Shown: piece by piece, positions 17,596 to 25,154 of the stretch | How the letters are laid out: every line of letters starts with the position of its first letter | Numbering within the stretch: position 1 is the stretch's first letter | NCBI GenBank assembly: GCA_046160865.1 | Contig: JBJXHG010000094.1 | Location: 36,872-100,871 of the forward strand | Origin: JBJXHG01 sp046160865 | Lineage (GTDB): Bacteria > Planctomycetota > UBA1135 > GCA-002686595 | Direction of reading: 5' to 3' | Length of the DNA: 64,000 nt | Position numbers and translations under genes: made by a program | The notes under the pieces: model-generated | What the model was told of the DNA's origin: nothing | What the model saw: only the letters and a program-made list of their open reading frames with translations | Database searches by the model: none

Positions 17596-18822
17596 TCAAC
17601 CGGTGGAGCGGTAGCGGCGCGGTTCGATCGATTCCACCGCGCCCGGTTCGCGCTCCGTGCGGATCCACGGCGCGCGGCGGCGTGCGGAGAGCAGCGTGCG
17701 CGGGAGCAGCGCGAGCTTCCACGCGACGTAGATCGGTGCACCGAGCAGCGCACGCCAATCGGCTGCGCGCGCGCCGCCGACGACGAGTGCGGCGACGACG
17801 TGCAGCGCGAGCACCAGCGCCGCGACCGCGGCGTACGTGCGCGCGATCGGCGACGGAACCAGCGCGGCGACGGCGACCAATCCGACGTGCATCGACAGCG
17901 GGAGGAGCGAGAGCTCGAGCAGCGGCTCGAGCAAGTTCGTGCGGCCTCGGAGCACTGCACCCAGCAGCCGGGGCGCGGTGTCGGCGATCGTGCGCAGCCG
18001 GCCGCCGTCCCAGCGCGAGCGTTGCGAAGCCATCGCCTCCGCGCCGGTCGGGGCCGCGGCTCGCACGACGGTCGATGCGAGATAGTGCACGCGCACCCGC
18101 GCGCGCACGAGCATCAAGTGGTACTCGAGGTCTTCGACGAGGCCGTGCGCGGTGTAGGGCACCGCGCGCAGTGTTCGTGTCGTCAGCGCGAAGCCGTTGC
18201 CGAGGATGCCGACGGATACACCCAAGCGCTCGCGTCCACGCAGCCGCAGCACGTTGAATGCGAGCCAAGCGACGTGCGCGAGTCGCGCGCGGACCGACGC
18301 CTCCGGGTTCGCGACCTCGTAGCGCATCTGGACGGCTTGGCACCCGGCGCGTACCGCGTTGCGGACGGCGCGCAGCATGCCCGTGTCGACGAGGCTGTCG
18401 GCATCGATCACGACGACCACGTCGGTGCGCTCTTCGAGCAAACGCTCGAACGCGTGCTCGAGCGCGAATCCCTTGCCGCGGCGCGTCTCGTCGCGGCGCA
18501 CGATCACCTCGGCGCCCGCCGCGCGCGCGACGTCCGCGGTGGCGTCAGTGCAGTTGTCAGCGACCACGACGATGCGCGTGGGCTCGCCGTCCGTCTCACA
18601 TGCGCGCACGCTCGCGAGGCAGCGCGCGATGCCGGCTTCCTCGTCGTGCGCCGGGATCACGACCGTGACCGCGAGCGACCCGATGGGAGAGGACGGCGCG
18701 GGTGCACGCAGCGTGCGTCGCGACGGCAGGAGCGCCGCAGCGGTCAACACGCTGAGCTCGATCGTGCCCGGCAAGGTGAGGACGGCCAGACTCGATCCGA
18801 TCGCGTTCCAGAGGACGTCCAT
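17596..18822 (-). CDS. Membrane-associated glycosyltransferase family 2
   Basis: 408 residues. An N-terminal hydrophobic helix is followed by a GT-A domain (VTVVIPAHDEEAGIARCLAS, VVADNCTDATADVARAAGA, VVVVIDADSLVD with the DxD, VEDLEYHLML) and a QxxRW-like motif (SQRSRWDGGRL). Two to three C-terminal helices follow. The architecture is that of processive or exopolysaccharide family 2 enzymes such as N-glycosyltransferases of the NodC/cellulose-synthase type. It is the first gene of a pair with the GT4 at 16316-17590. Whether it is processive cannot be settled from sequence alone, although the QxxRW-like motif is often seen in processive members. Confidence 0.9.
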   Translation of the reverse strand: MDVLWNAIGSSLAVLTLPGTIELSVLTAAALLPSRRTLRAPAPSSPIGSLAVTVVIPAHDEEAGIARCLASVRACETDGEPTRIVVVADNCTDATADVARAAGAEVIVRRDETRRGKGFALEHAFERLLEERTDVVVVIDADSLVDTGMLRAVRNAVRAGCQAVQMRYEVANPEASVRARLAHVAWLAFNVLRLRGRERLGVSVGILGNGFALTTRTLRAVPYTAHGLVEDLEYHLMLVRARVRVHYLASTVVRAAAPTGAEAMASQRSRWDGGRLRTIADTAPRLLGAVLRGRTNLLEPLLELSLLPLSMHVGLVAVAALVPSPIARTYAAVAALVLALHVVAALVVGGARAADWRALLGAPIYVAWKLALLPRTLLSARRRAPWIRTEREPGAVESIEPRRYRSTG

Positions 18823-18909
18823 GGATTGGCGGCGAGTGCCGCTCTACTTCGGCTCGCCGATGCCTGGAGGCGTAACGTGCGGAGAAGTTTTCCGCGGGGG
18901 ATCGATCGA

Positions 18910-20127
18910 TCAGTACGCGCCGCGGCGTGCGAGCACCGCGCCCGCCGTTTGCCACAGGATGCGCAGATCCATCCACAGGCCGCGCTTCTTCGCGTACTGC
19001 GCGTCCATGCGCATCCAGTCCTCGAAGCCGACACTGCTGCGGCCGCTGACTTGCCAGATGCACGTGAGTCCGCCGTGCAGCGCCAGGCGGCGGCGTTGCC
19101 ACGGTTCGTAAGCCGCGACTTCCTCGAGCAACGGCGGCCGAGGTCCGACGAGCGTCATGTCGCCCTTCAGGACGTTCCACAGCTGCGGCAGCTCGTCGAT
19201 GCTCCACTTGCGCAAGAAGCGGCCGATCGGAGTGATGCGCGGGTCGTTCTTCATCTTGAAGACCGGGCCGTCGGCCTCGTTGTTGTTCTTCAGGGCCGCC
19301 TTGCGCGCTTCCGCGTCGACGTACATCGAGCGGAACTTGTAGAAATCGAACGGCCGGCCGCCGACGCCAGCGCGCTTCTGCTTGAAGATCACCGGTCCGG
19401 GCGACGTGAGCTTGATGATCGCCGCGACGCAGGCGAGCGCGGGCGCGAGCACGAAGAGCGCGCCGCTCGCCACGACGACGTCGAGCAGGCGCTTGCGGAA
19501 CGACATCGGTAAGCACAGCTCGGGTGCGAGGTCCTCGACGGGTCGATCGCCGGCGGCATCGCGGATCCGTGCGATCTCGACTGCGAACTGCAGCGGAGCG
19601 GCAAGGTCCGTCGCGACGCGCAGCTCGTCGATCGTCCCGGAGTCGCCCGGACCAGAGTCACCGCGGTCGTCGTCCTGCGTGCCCTTCTTGGCCTGCGCGA
19701 CCTTCGGCACGGGCTCGCCGGTCTGATAGCTGAACACCTTGCAGTCGAAGCGCATTCCGGCGCGTGCGATGCGCCCGAGCAAGTCGTCGGCGAGCACCCA
19801 CGCTTCACGGCCGGACGTGCACGGCAAGAGAGCACCGAGTCGCGCGCCGTCGAGGCGGCCGACGAAGTCGCAGAAGCGCGCGCGCTCGAGCATCATGTCC
19901 GCGACGGCGTCCAGCTCTTCCGGCTTGCCGCCGCGCGGCACGAGCACGATGACGGCGAAGCCGTGCAGGTGTCGGTCGGCGAGCTCGCGCTCACGTTCGA
20001 CGAAGCGCTCGAACTCGGACGACGAGAGCAGCGCTGCGGCGCGATCTTTCGTCTTGACCGGATTGAGGAACTTTTCGGCGTTCGGCGCGCGCTTGCGGGC
20101 CGCGGCCGGGGCTTGCGGATTGCTCAT
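18910..20127 (-). CDS. Initiating sugar transferase with N-terminal GGDEF-like domain
   Basis: 405 residues from ATG 20127 (an in-frame GTG at 20148 is possible). The C-terminal half is a bacterial sugar transferase (polyprenyl-phosphate glycosyl-1-phosphate transferase): a membrane hairpin LLDVVVASGALFVLAPALAC, then SPGPVIFKQKRAGVGG, FDFYKFRSM and DELPQLWNVLKGDMTLVGPR. It starts the repeat unit by moving a sugar phosphate onto the lipid carrier. Residues 35-125 resemble a nucleotide-cyclase fold: FERFVERERELADRHLHGFA, a DFVGRLDGARLGALLP stretch in place of the GGDEF turn, and LADDLLGRI. The GGDEF signature itself is absent. Such fusions suggest control of polymer initiation. A linker of about 70 residues is rich in Asp and Gly. 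Confidence 0.9.
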   Translation of the reverse strand: MSNPQAPAAARKRAPNAEKFLNPVKTKDRAAALLSSSEFERFVERERELADRHLHGFAVIVLVPRGGKPEELDAVADMMLERARFCDFVGRLDGARLGALLPCTSGREAWVLADDLLGRIARAGMRFDCKVFSYQTGEPVPKVAQAKKGTQDDDRGDSGPGDSGTIDELRVATDLAAPLQFAVEIARIRDAAGDRPVEDLAPELCLPMSFRKRLLDVVVASGALFVLAPALACVAAIIKLTSPGPVIFKQKRAGVGGRPFDFYKFRSMYVDAEARKAALKNNNEADGPVFKMKNDPRITPIGRFLRKWSIDELPQLWNVLKGDMTLVGPRPPLLEEVAAYEPWQRRRLALHGGLTCIWQVSGRSSVGFEDWMRMDAQYAKKRGLWMDLRILWQTAGAVLARRGAY

Positions 20128-20176
20128 GGATGATGTGCTGCGCAGCACGATGCTGCGAACGGCGGGTGGACGGCCC

Positions 20177-20383
20177 TCATCCGGATCGATCGTGGCGCCC
20201 CGGACGAGCCGGGCCTTGCGCGTTGCGGCGATCTGCCTCGCCGGACGATCGATTGCGGACGGTCTCCAAAACTCTGCTCCGAGTCAGGCGGCACGGTTGG
20301 AACAGCGCCGCGATGACTTCGCCTGCAAACAGCACATCGGCGCGCAGCTCGCGGAAGATGTCGTCGAAATGTCCGCTGTTCAT
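20177..20383 (-). CDS. Small protein of unknown function (68 aa) with strong ribosome site
   Basis: A 68-codon ORF with AGGAGG placed 5 nt before ATG 20383, one of the best ribosome sites in the window. It lies between exosortase E and the sugar transferase on the same strand. The first 32 residues (MNSGHFDDIFRELRADVLFA and following) look like a normal protein with a short amphipathic helix; the C-terminal half is arginine-rich and may not be structured. I recognise no family. Confidence 0.5.
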   Translation of the reverse strand: MNSGHFDDIFRELRADVLFAGEVIAALFQPCRLTRSRVLETVRNRSSGEADRRNAQGPARPGRHDRSG

Positions 20384-20455
20384 CGGATCCTCCTGCTCGT
20401 GTCGCGGGGAGCCGCGTCGGACGCACCCTCGAATGCGAATTGATTTCGCGCGGCG

Positions 20456-22066
20456 TCACGCGCAAGCCGACTGCAAGACGAGCAGCAGGTTCGTCGTCGC
20501 GTGTGCGACCACCGCGTCGGAAAGATGTTCGCGGCGGCGGTACGCGTACGCGTACACGAGGCCCACCGCGGACGCGGCGAGCACGTGCTCGTGCACGAGC
20601 CCGAACGCGAGGCTCGACAGCATCCAGCACCAGGTCGGAACGGCGCGCGGCTGCACGGACTCGAAACTCGCACGGCCGAGGCGACGCGCGAGGAAGCCGC
20701 GGAAAGCGAGCTCTTCTGCCAGCGGCGCGATCGCGATGGAGCCGACGCATCCGAACGCGAGCGCGGCGAGCGACGCGGCTCCGCCGGTGCTCGAGCCCCA
20801 CGGTGCGCGAGCGGGTCCGCCGAGCGCGATCCACAGGCCCCACGCGAGTGCGCCGAGCGACAGCGCTCCAGCGGAGACACGGCCCACGCGCGCGCGCAAC
20901 GCCGCGCGGTAGTGGAAGAGCACGGCTCCGCCCGCGAGAACGCGGAGCGGGTACAGCGTGTGCGGCTCGTCCGTGAACGCGCCGGTCACGAGTGCGGTCG
21001 CCACGATCGCGAGCAAAGGCAGCAGGTGGACTGCCGTCGGATCGAGGCCGCTCGGAGTGACGCTCTGTGCACCGCGCGCGGAGAGTGCCGGCAGGCGCGT
21101 CGCCGTCGCGACCGCGCCCAGAGCGACGAGCGCGATCAGCGGCCAGCCGGCGTACACGTGGAAGCCGTCGATCGCGACCTCCGGCGAGATCTCGCGGCCC
21201 ACGACGACGAGCGCTGCGATGCGCACGGCGTTCAAGAGCCAAACCGCGATCGATCCGATCGGCAGCAGCACGAGCGCGTGCGGGAAGCGCAGCCGATCGC
21301 GAAAGATCAGCAGGAACGTCGTGAAGAAGATCAGGAAGAGCCCGACGCCTTCGTAGCCCGAGCAATACTTCGTGACGACGACGGCGAAGTCGCCCGTCGA
21401 GATCACGAAGCCTTCGAGGTGGCAGTCGGGATAGACGAGGCCGAGCAGCGCGCTCGCCAGCGCGACAGTGCCGCTCGCGAGCGGTTGCCAGAACGGCCAC
21501 TGCGACTCCGTCAACGTGTACGAGCCGTAGCCCGCTGCGCCGAGAGCCGCTCCGGCGATCAAGGGAACGCGCACCGCTCGCGCCGTGCGCGCGAGCTCGC
21601 GCAGCGGAACGACGCTCGCGACGAGCGCGAGCGGGATGCCCACGGCGGCGACGGCCCACACGCCGAGGGCGAGCGAGTCGAGCGCGTGACCGCGCGACGG
21701 GTGCTCGAGCAGCGCGGCGCTCACCAGCACGAACAACGCCAGGCACAGCACGTTGGTGCCGGCGAACGGCCACAGTTGCGCGGGCAGTCGCGCGCGCAGA
21801 GCGAGGTCGGCGCCGCGCGCTCGCAACGTGGGGCCGCCGACGAGCAGCACACCGCACGCCGTGCACAGCGCCCAAGGAACCGCGAAGCGCAGCGCACGCA
21901 CGAGCGGTGCCCACCACGTCGAGACGTCGACGAGCGCGTCGGTGTTGAAGCGCGTGCGCACGAGCCAGATCTCGGCGAGCAAGAGCGCGGCGAGCGCTGC
22001 GACGAAGGCGGCGACACCGCGCGACACGCAGCGCGGCGGTGAGGATGCGGAGGCGATGGAGGACAC
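20456..22066 (-). CDS. xrtE: Exosortase E fused to a CPBP-type protease (VPEID-CTERM system)
   Basis: 536 residues with about 14 helices. The first part is an exosortase: Cys near residue 234 in TKYCSGYEGVG, Arg near 283 in LLNAVRIAALVV and His near 302 in GFHVYAGW, the catalytic set of the family. The C-terminal part is a CPBP intramembrane protease with EELAFRGFL (near 451), FGLVHEH and HATTN. This fusion is the hallmark of the exosortase E/VPEID-CTERM system described by Haft and colleagues. It is expected to cut and anchor or transfer proteins with an xPEID C-terminal signal. A candidate substrate, with APEID, is encoded 207 bp upstream. The start is uncertain: GTG 22066 gives the longest protein but has no ribosome site, and GTG 22027 is an alternative. 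Confidence 0.9.
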   Translation of the reverse strand: MSSIASASSPPRCVSRGVAAFVAALAALLLAEIWLVRTRFNTDALVDVSTWWAPLVRALRFAVPWALCTACGVLLVGGPTLRARGADLALRARLPAQLWPFAGTNVLCLALFVLVSAALLEHPSRGHALDSLALGVWAVAAVGIPLALVASVVPLRELARTARAVRVPLIAGAALGAAGYGSYTLTESQWPFWQPLASGTVALASALLGLVYPDCHLEGFVISTGDFAVVVTKYCSGYEGVGLFLIFFTTFLLIFRDRLRFPHALVLLPIGSIAVWLLNAVRIAALVVVGREISPEVAIDGFHVYAGWPLIALVALGAVATATRLPALSARGAQSVTPSGLDPTAVHLLPLLAIVATALVTGAFTDEPHTLYPLRVLAGGAVLFHYRAALRARVGRVSAGALSLGALAWGLWIALGGPARAPWGSSTGGAASLAALAFGCVGSIAIAPLAEELAFRGFLARRLGRASFESVQPRAVPTWCWMLSSLAFGLVHEHVLAASAVGLVYAYAYRRREHLSDAVVAHATTNLLLVLQSACA

Positions 22067-22070
22067 GGAA

Positions 22071-22105
22071 GAAAGGGCCCGGTCCGCGAGGAACCGGGCC
22101 CTTTC
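22071..22105. terminator. Strong hairpin between the APEID-CTERM gene and exosortase E
   Basis: GAAAGGGCCCGGT (22071-22083) and ACCGGGCCCTTTC (22093-22105) form a perfect 13-bp stem with a 9-nt loop. On the minus strand it is followed by a short pyrimidine run (TTCC), not a true U-tract. It ends 5 bp before the GTG proposed as the exosortase start, so it either terminates the short upstream gene or modulates exosortase translation. Confidence 0.6.
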
Positions 22106-22249
22106 CGTGCTCTATCGGACGTGACGGCGGCGAGCGATCAGCCCGCGCTGCAATTCATCCGTGCGCGAGCCGCGCGCTCCTCGTCGAGTCGCGTGGCTGC
22201 ATATGCCGTTGCGCGTGCTGCTCGGACGCCAGCGGACGGCGCTGACTCC

Positions 22250-22276
22250 CGAAGCACTTTCACCACGGACTGCTAG
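22250..22276 (-). repeat. Palindromic repeat, solo arm A3
   Basis: On the minus strand the sequence CTAGCAGTCCGTGGTGAAAG then TGCTTCG matches the end of family A elements at 37988 and 39040. No convincing second arm is visible. The TAG of this arm is the stop codon of the APEID-CTERM gene, so the arm begins exactly at a gene end. Confidence 0.65.
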
Positions 22277-22518
22277 GCGTGCGGCGTCGTTTGCCGGCGA
22301 CCCGTCAGCACCAGCGTGCCGCCGACGAGGAGGAGTACGCCGCCCGCGAGCAAGCTCGGATCGATCTCGGGCGCGCCGAGCGGCTGCGACGGTGGCTGCG
22401 GACCGTGCTTCTTCGGGCTGGGCGGTTTCTTCTTCGCGGCCCAAGCCGGCGCGCTCATCACGGCGCTCAGCGCCAGTGCGGCGAGTCCGATGCGCGCGAT
22501 GCGAGTGTGCGTGTTCAT
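22273..22518 (-). CDS. Small APEID-CTERM (VPEID-like) sorting-signal protein
   Basis: 81 residues. A signal peptide (LAALALSAVMSAPAWA) leads to a short Lys/Pro-rich region (KKKPPSPKKHGPQPPSQ) and then the sorting signal: APEID, a hydrophobic helix (LLAGGVLLLVGGTLVLTG) and a terminal RR. The tripartite motif-helix-basic tail is that of exosortase substrates, and PEID matches the VPEID-CTERM class served by exosortase E, encoded next downstream on the same strand. Small proteins of this kind are the usual partners of exosortase E. The mature processed part would be only about 30 residues, so it may be a spacer, carrier or surface-attached peptide. The stop codon TAG belongs to a repeat arm (22250-22276). 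The start has AGGT 8 nt upstream. Confidence 0.85.
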   Translation of the reverse strand: MNTHTRIARIGLAALALSAVMSAPAWAAKKKPPSPKKHGPQPPSQPLGAPEIDPSLLAGGVLLLVGGTLVLTGRRQTTPHA

Positions 22519-22719
22519 ACGTTCGACCTGCCTTTTCTACTGGTGCCGCGCGACGTCGATCGCGCTGGCGGTGTCGTGTTCTGCCGACCACGACTGTTCA
22601 AACATACCTCCGAGTCGGTGCGCGTGCGGAGCGAAGTTGCGCCGGACCGCCGCGTCGAAAAGTCTGCGCATGCTCCGGTGCAGCCGCGCCGCGTGACGAA
22701 AGAGAACGCCGGTCTCGTC

Positions 22720-23211
22720 ATGGAATTGCAGAGCGGCAAGCCGACGTTCGACGCGCCGCGCCTGCGCATCGCGCTCGTCGCGTCCTCCGGCGGACATCTT
22801 TTCGAGATGTGCTGCTTGCGCGAGATGTGGCAGCACCGCGATCGCTTCTGGGTCACGTTCCCGACGCCCGACGCGCAATCGCTGCTGGAAGGCGAGCGCG
22901 TGTTCTGGGCGCACTACCCGACGAATCGCAACGCCAAGAACCTGGTGCGCAATCTTTTCCTGGCGTGGACGATCCTGCGCCGCGAGCGTCCCGACGTCGT
23001 GATCTCGACCGGCGCTGGCGTCGGCGTTCCGTTCCTCATCCTCGGTCGGCTGCTCGGCATCCGCACGGTGTACCTCGAGTCGATCACGCGCATCTCGGAG
23101 CTCTCGCTCAGCGGCCGCTTGGTGTATCCGTTCGTGAACACGTTCCTCGTGCAGTGGGAAGAGCTTGCGAAGAAGCATCGCCGCGCGAGCTTCCAAGGCA
23201 GGATCCTGTGA
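22720..23211 (+). CDS. ALG14/PssD-like glycosyltransferase membrane subunit
   Basis: 163 residues from ATG 22720 (a GTG at 22693 would add nine). It has the N-terminal Rossmann half of a split GT-B enzyme: LRIALVASSGGHLFEMCCLR, VISTGAGVGVPFLILGRLLG and TVYLESITRI. This matches the Alg14/PssD/CpsF family, the membrane-bound acceptor-binding subunit. It overlaps the next gene by 4 bp (GTGA), which encodes the catalytic partner. It is transcribed divergently from the APEID-CTERM gene. Confidence 0.9.
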   Translation: MELQSGKPTFDAPRLRIALVASSGGHLFEMCCLREMWQHRDRFWVTFPTPDAQSLLEGERVFWAHYPTNRNAKNLVRNLFLAWTILRRERPDVVISTGAGVGVPFLILGRLLGIRTVYLESITRISELSLSGRLVYPFVNTFLVQWEELAKKHRRASFQGRIL

Positions 23212-23750
23212 TCACCGTCATCACCGGCACGGAGAAGTTCTCGTTCCATCGCATGATCGCGCAGATCGAGTCGATCGCGAAGTCGGCCGAGCGCGCGGAC
23301 GAGTTCTTCCTGCAGATCGGCTCCTCGAGCTACGAGCCGTCCGCTTGCCACTGGGAGCGCTTCGTGCAGTTCCCCGAGATGGTGCAGCGCATCCACGACT
23401 CGGACGTCGTCGTGACGCACGCCGGCGCGGGTTCGACGCTGCTCTGCTTGCAGCAGGGCAAGCGCCCGATCGTGATGCCGCGGCGCAAGAAGTTCGACGA
23501 GCACGTCGACGACCACCAAGTGCTCTTCGCGCAGAAGCTCGCCGAACGCGGTCTCGTGCGCGTCGTGATGGAAGAGGGCGATCTCGCGGCCGCGGTTCTC
23601 GAAGCGCTCGCCGAGCCGGCGCGCGCACGACCGCTGTTCGGCAGCGGGGAAGTGGCGCGCTATCTCGACCGCATGCTCGACGTGCTGGAGTGCGAGACCG
23701 GTATCCGGTCGCTGACCGAGATCGTCGAGCGCCTTCGCAAAGCGGGCTGA
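23208..23750 (+). CDS. ALG13/PssE-like glycosyltransferase catalytic subunit
   Basis: 180 residues from GTG 23208, coupled to the preceding gene by a 4-bp overlap. It is the C-terminal half of a split GT-B enzyme: ITVITGTEKFSFHRMIAQIE at the start and the donor-binding segment VVTHAGAGSTLLCLQQGKRP, then VMPRRKKFDEHVDDHQ, which is diagnostic for the Alg13/PssE/CpsG family. Together with the PssD-like subunit it would transfer a sugar from a nucleotide donor to the growing repeat unit. Confidence 0.92.
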   Translation: MITVITGTEKFSFHRMIAQIESIAKSAERADEFFLQIGSSSYEPSACHWERFVQFPEMVQRIHDSDVVVTHAGAGSTLLCLQQGKRPIVMPRRKKFDEHVDDHQVLFAQKLAERGLVRVVMEEGDLAAAVLEALAEPARARPLFGSGEVARYLDRMLDVLECETGIRSLTEIVERLRKAG

Positions 23751-23762
23751 GCGACGTTCGCG

Positions 23763-25037
23763 TCATTGGTTGATACGTTGCTGCCAGCTCGGGAAGAGCT
23801 CGTTCAGATCGTGGACGGGCAGTGCTTCTCGGTCGCTTTCGAACCGGGTGACGCGGCAACCAACCAGTGCGAGTCCGGGTAGCCCGCTCTCCAGCGGTGA
23901 CCGCGCGTCGAGCAAGTTGGACAGGACGCAGTCGACGAACACCAGCGTGCTGCCGGGGCGCATCCGATCGGTCCCCACGCTCAGTTCATCGAGCGTGCAC
24001 CGTTCGAAGCGCGCCAGCAGCGCGTCGTTGCGGACGTCGAACAATCGCCCGGACGCGGGAGCCGGTCCGTAGCCGCCGAGCACCAGGGAATCGCGTGCGA
24101 ACAAGGCCAGGCCAGGCGCTTCGAACGCGCTGGAGCTGCCCGCGGCGACGTCGAACCCGATCACTCGTACACGCTCGAGCTGCACCGTTCCCGGCCTTCG
24201 ACGCAGATCGAACAGCGAGCGGCCGGACGTGTACACCGTGCAGTCCTGCAACGTAAAGTTGCGCAGCTCTTCGCGCGTCGAGAGCTGCGAGACGAGCAGC
24301 AGCGTCGCGTCCATGCCGGCGCCGGCGATCGTGACGTCGCGCGGGAACGGCCGCCTTTCTCGCATCAATGCGGCGCATCGAAAGACCCCGGCGGGATACG
24401 AGATCGTCGCGCCGTCCTGCGCGAGTCGATCGACGTGATCGATCTCCGCGACGCCGTTGCGCGCCGGACCGGAGCTCATGCGGCGGAACAGCGCGGCGAA
24501 CTTCTGGGCATCTCGGACGAGCTCCGGCAACGGCCCGGTGCCTCCCTGCGCGAGCTCGTCGAGCAACGTGAACGCGCCGCCTGTGCGCGCGTCCTCATGC
24601 GCCTTCTCCCGCCGCGTCGCGCGCTCGGCGAGCTCCGCTCCGCTGCGCACCGGCGCTTCGCGCACGAGCGCGTCGTAACCGCTGCGCGCTTCCGCGAGCA
24701 CGTCGTCCGGGATCTCGTCCGTGCGCTTCGTGGTCCATCCGCGTCGTATCCCCGCCTCGGCGTGCGGGCGCAAGCGGACGAGCAGCGACTCGAGCGAGTC
24801 CCGCGCGGGAGCGCGCCCGTCGTCGTCGTCGCGTGTCGCCCTGGAAGGCGGCGGCGCGTCGAGTCGCGCACGCGTGTGCGGCTCCGTTTCGAGCGCGAGC
24901 GCATCGGCGCGCGCGGCTTCGTCCGCCACACGCGCGGCGCGCGCCGCCGCCGCTGAATCCGCGGCCAGCCACGCCGTGATGGCCGTGCCGACGACCGCGC
25001 CGCCGAGCATTCCGAACGCGAGCTCTCTCCATCGCAT
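23763..25037 (-). CDS. Membrane-anchored protein with beta-helix-like C-terminal half
   Basis: 424 residues from ATG 25037, which has GGGAGGA 4-5 bases upstream. One N-terminal helix (FGMLGGAVVGTAITAWLAA) is followed by an alanine-rich, possibly coiled stretch, then a helical region to about residue 200. The rest alternates short strands and turns (LRNFTLQDCTVYTSGRSLFD, VQLERVRVIGFDVAAGS, ALLARFERCTLDEL, STLVFVDCVLSNL, LALVGCRVTRF), a pattern of right-handed parallel beta-helices such as those of pectate lyases or carbohydrate-modifying proteins. It converges with the PssE-like gene. I do not recognise a family; a polysaccharide-binding or lyase role is only suggested by context. Confidence 0.7.
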   Translation of the reverse strand: MRWRELAFGMLGGAVVGTAITAWLAADSAAAARAARVADEAARADALALETEPHTRARLDAPPPSRATRDDDDGRAPARDSLESLLVRLRPHAEAGIRRGWTTKRTDEIPDDVLAEARSGYDALVREAPVRSGAELAERATRREKAHEDARTGGAFTLLDELAQGGTGPLPELVRDAQKFAALFRRMSSGPARNGVAEIDHVDRLAQDGATISYPAGVFRCAALMRERRPFPRDVTIAGAGMDATLLLVSQLSTREELRNFTLQDCTVYTSGRSLFDLRRRPGTVQLERVRVIGFDVAAGSSSAFEAPGLALFARDSLVLGGYGPAPASGRLFDVRNDALLARFERCTLDELSVGTDRMRPGSTLVFVDCVLSNLLDARSPLESGLPGLALVGCRVTRFESDREALPVHDLNELFPSWQQRINQ

Positions 25038-25154
25038 GCTGTCCTCCCTCGAACGAGCACGGCAAGTGTAGCTGCGGAGGATCTCGACGCATCCGAGCGC
25101 ATCGGCCATCATGTCGAGCTCGATTCGCGCGCCACACTCGCTCGCGACCCGCTC

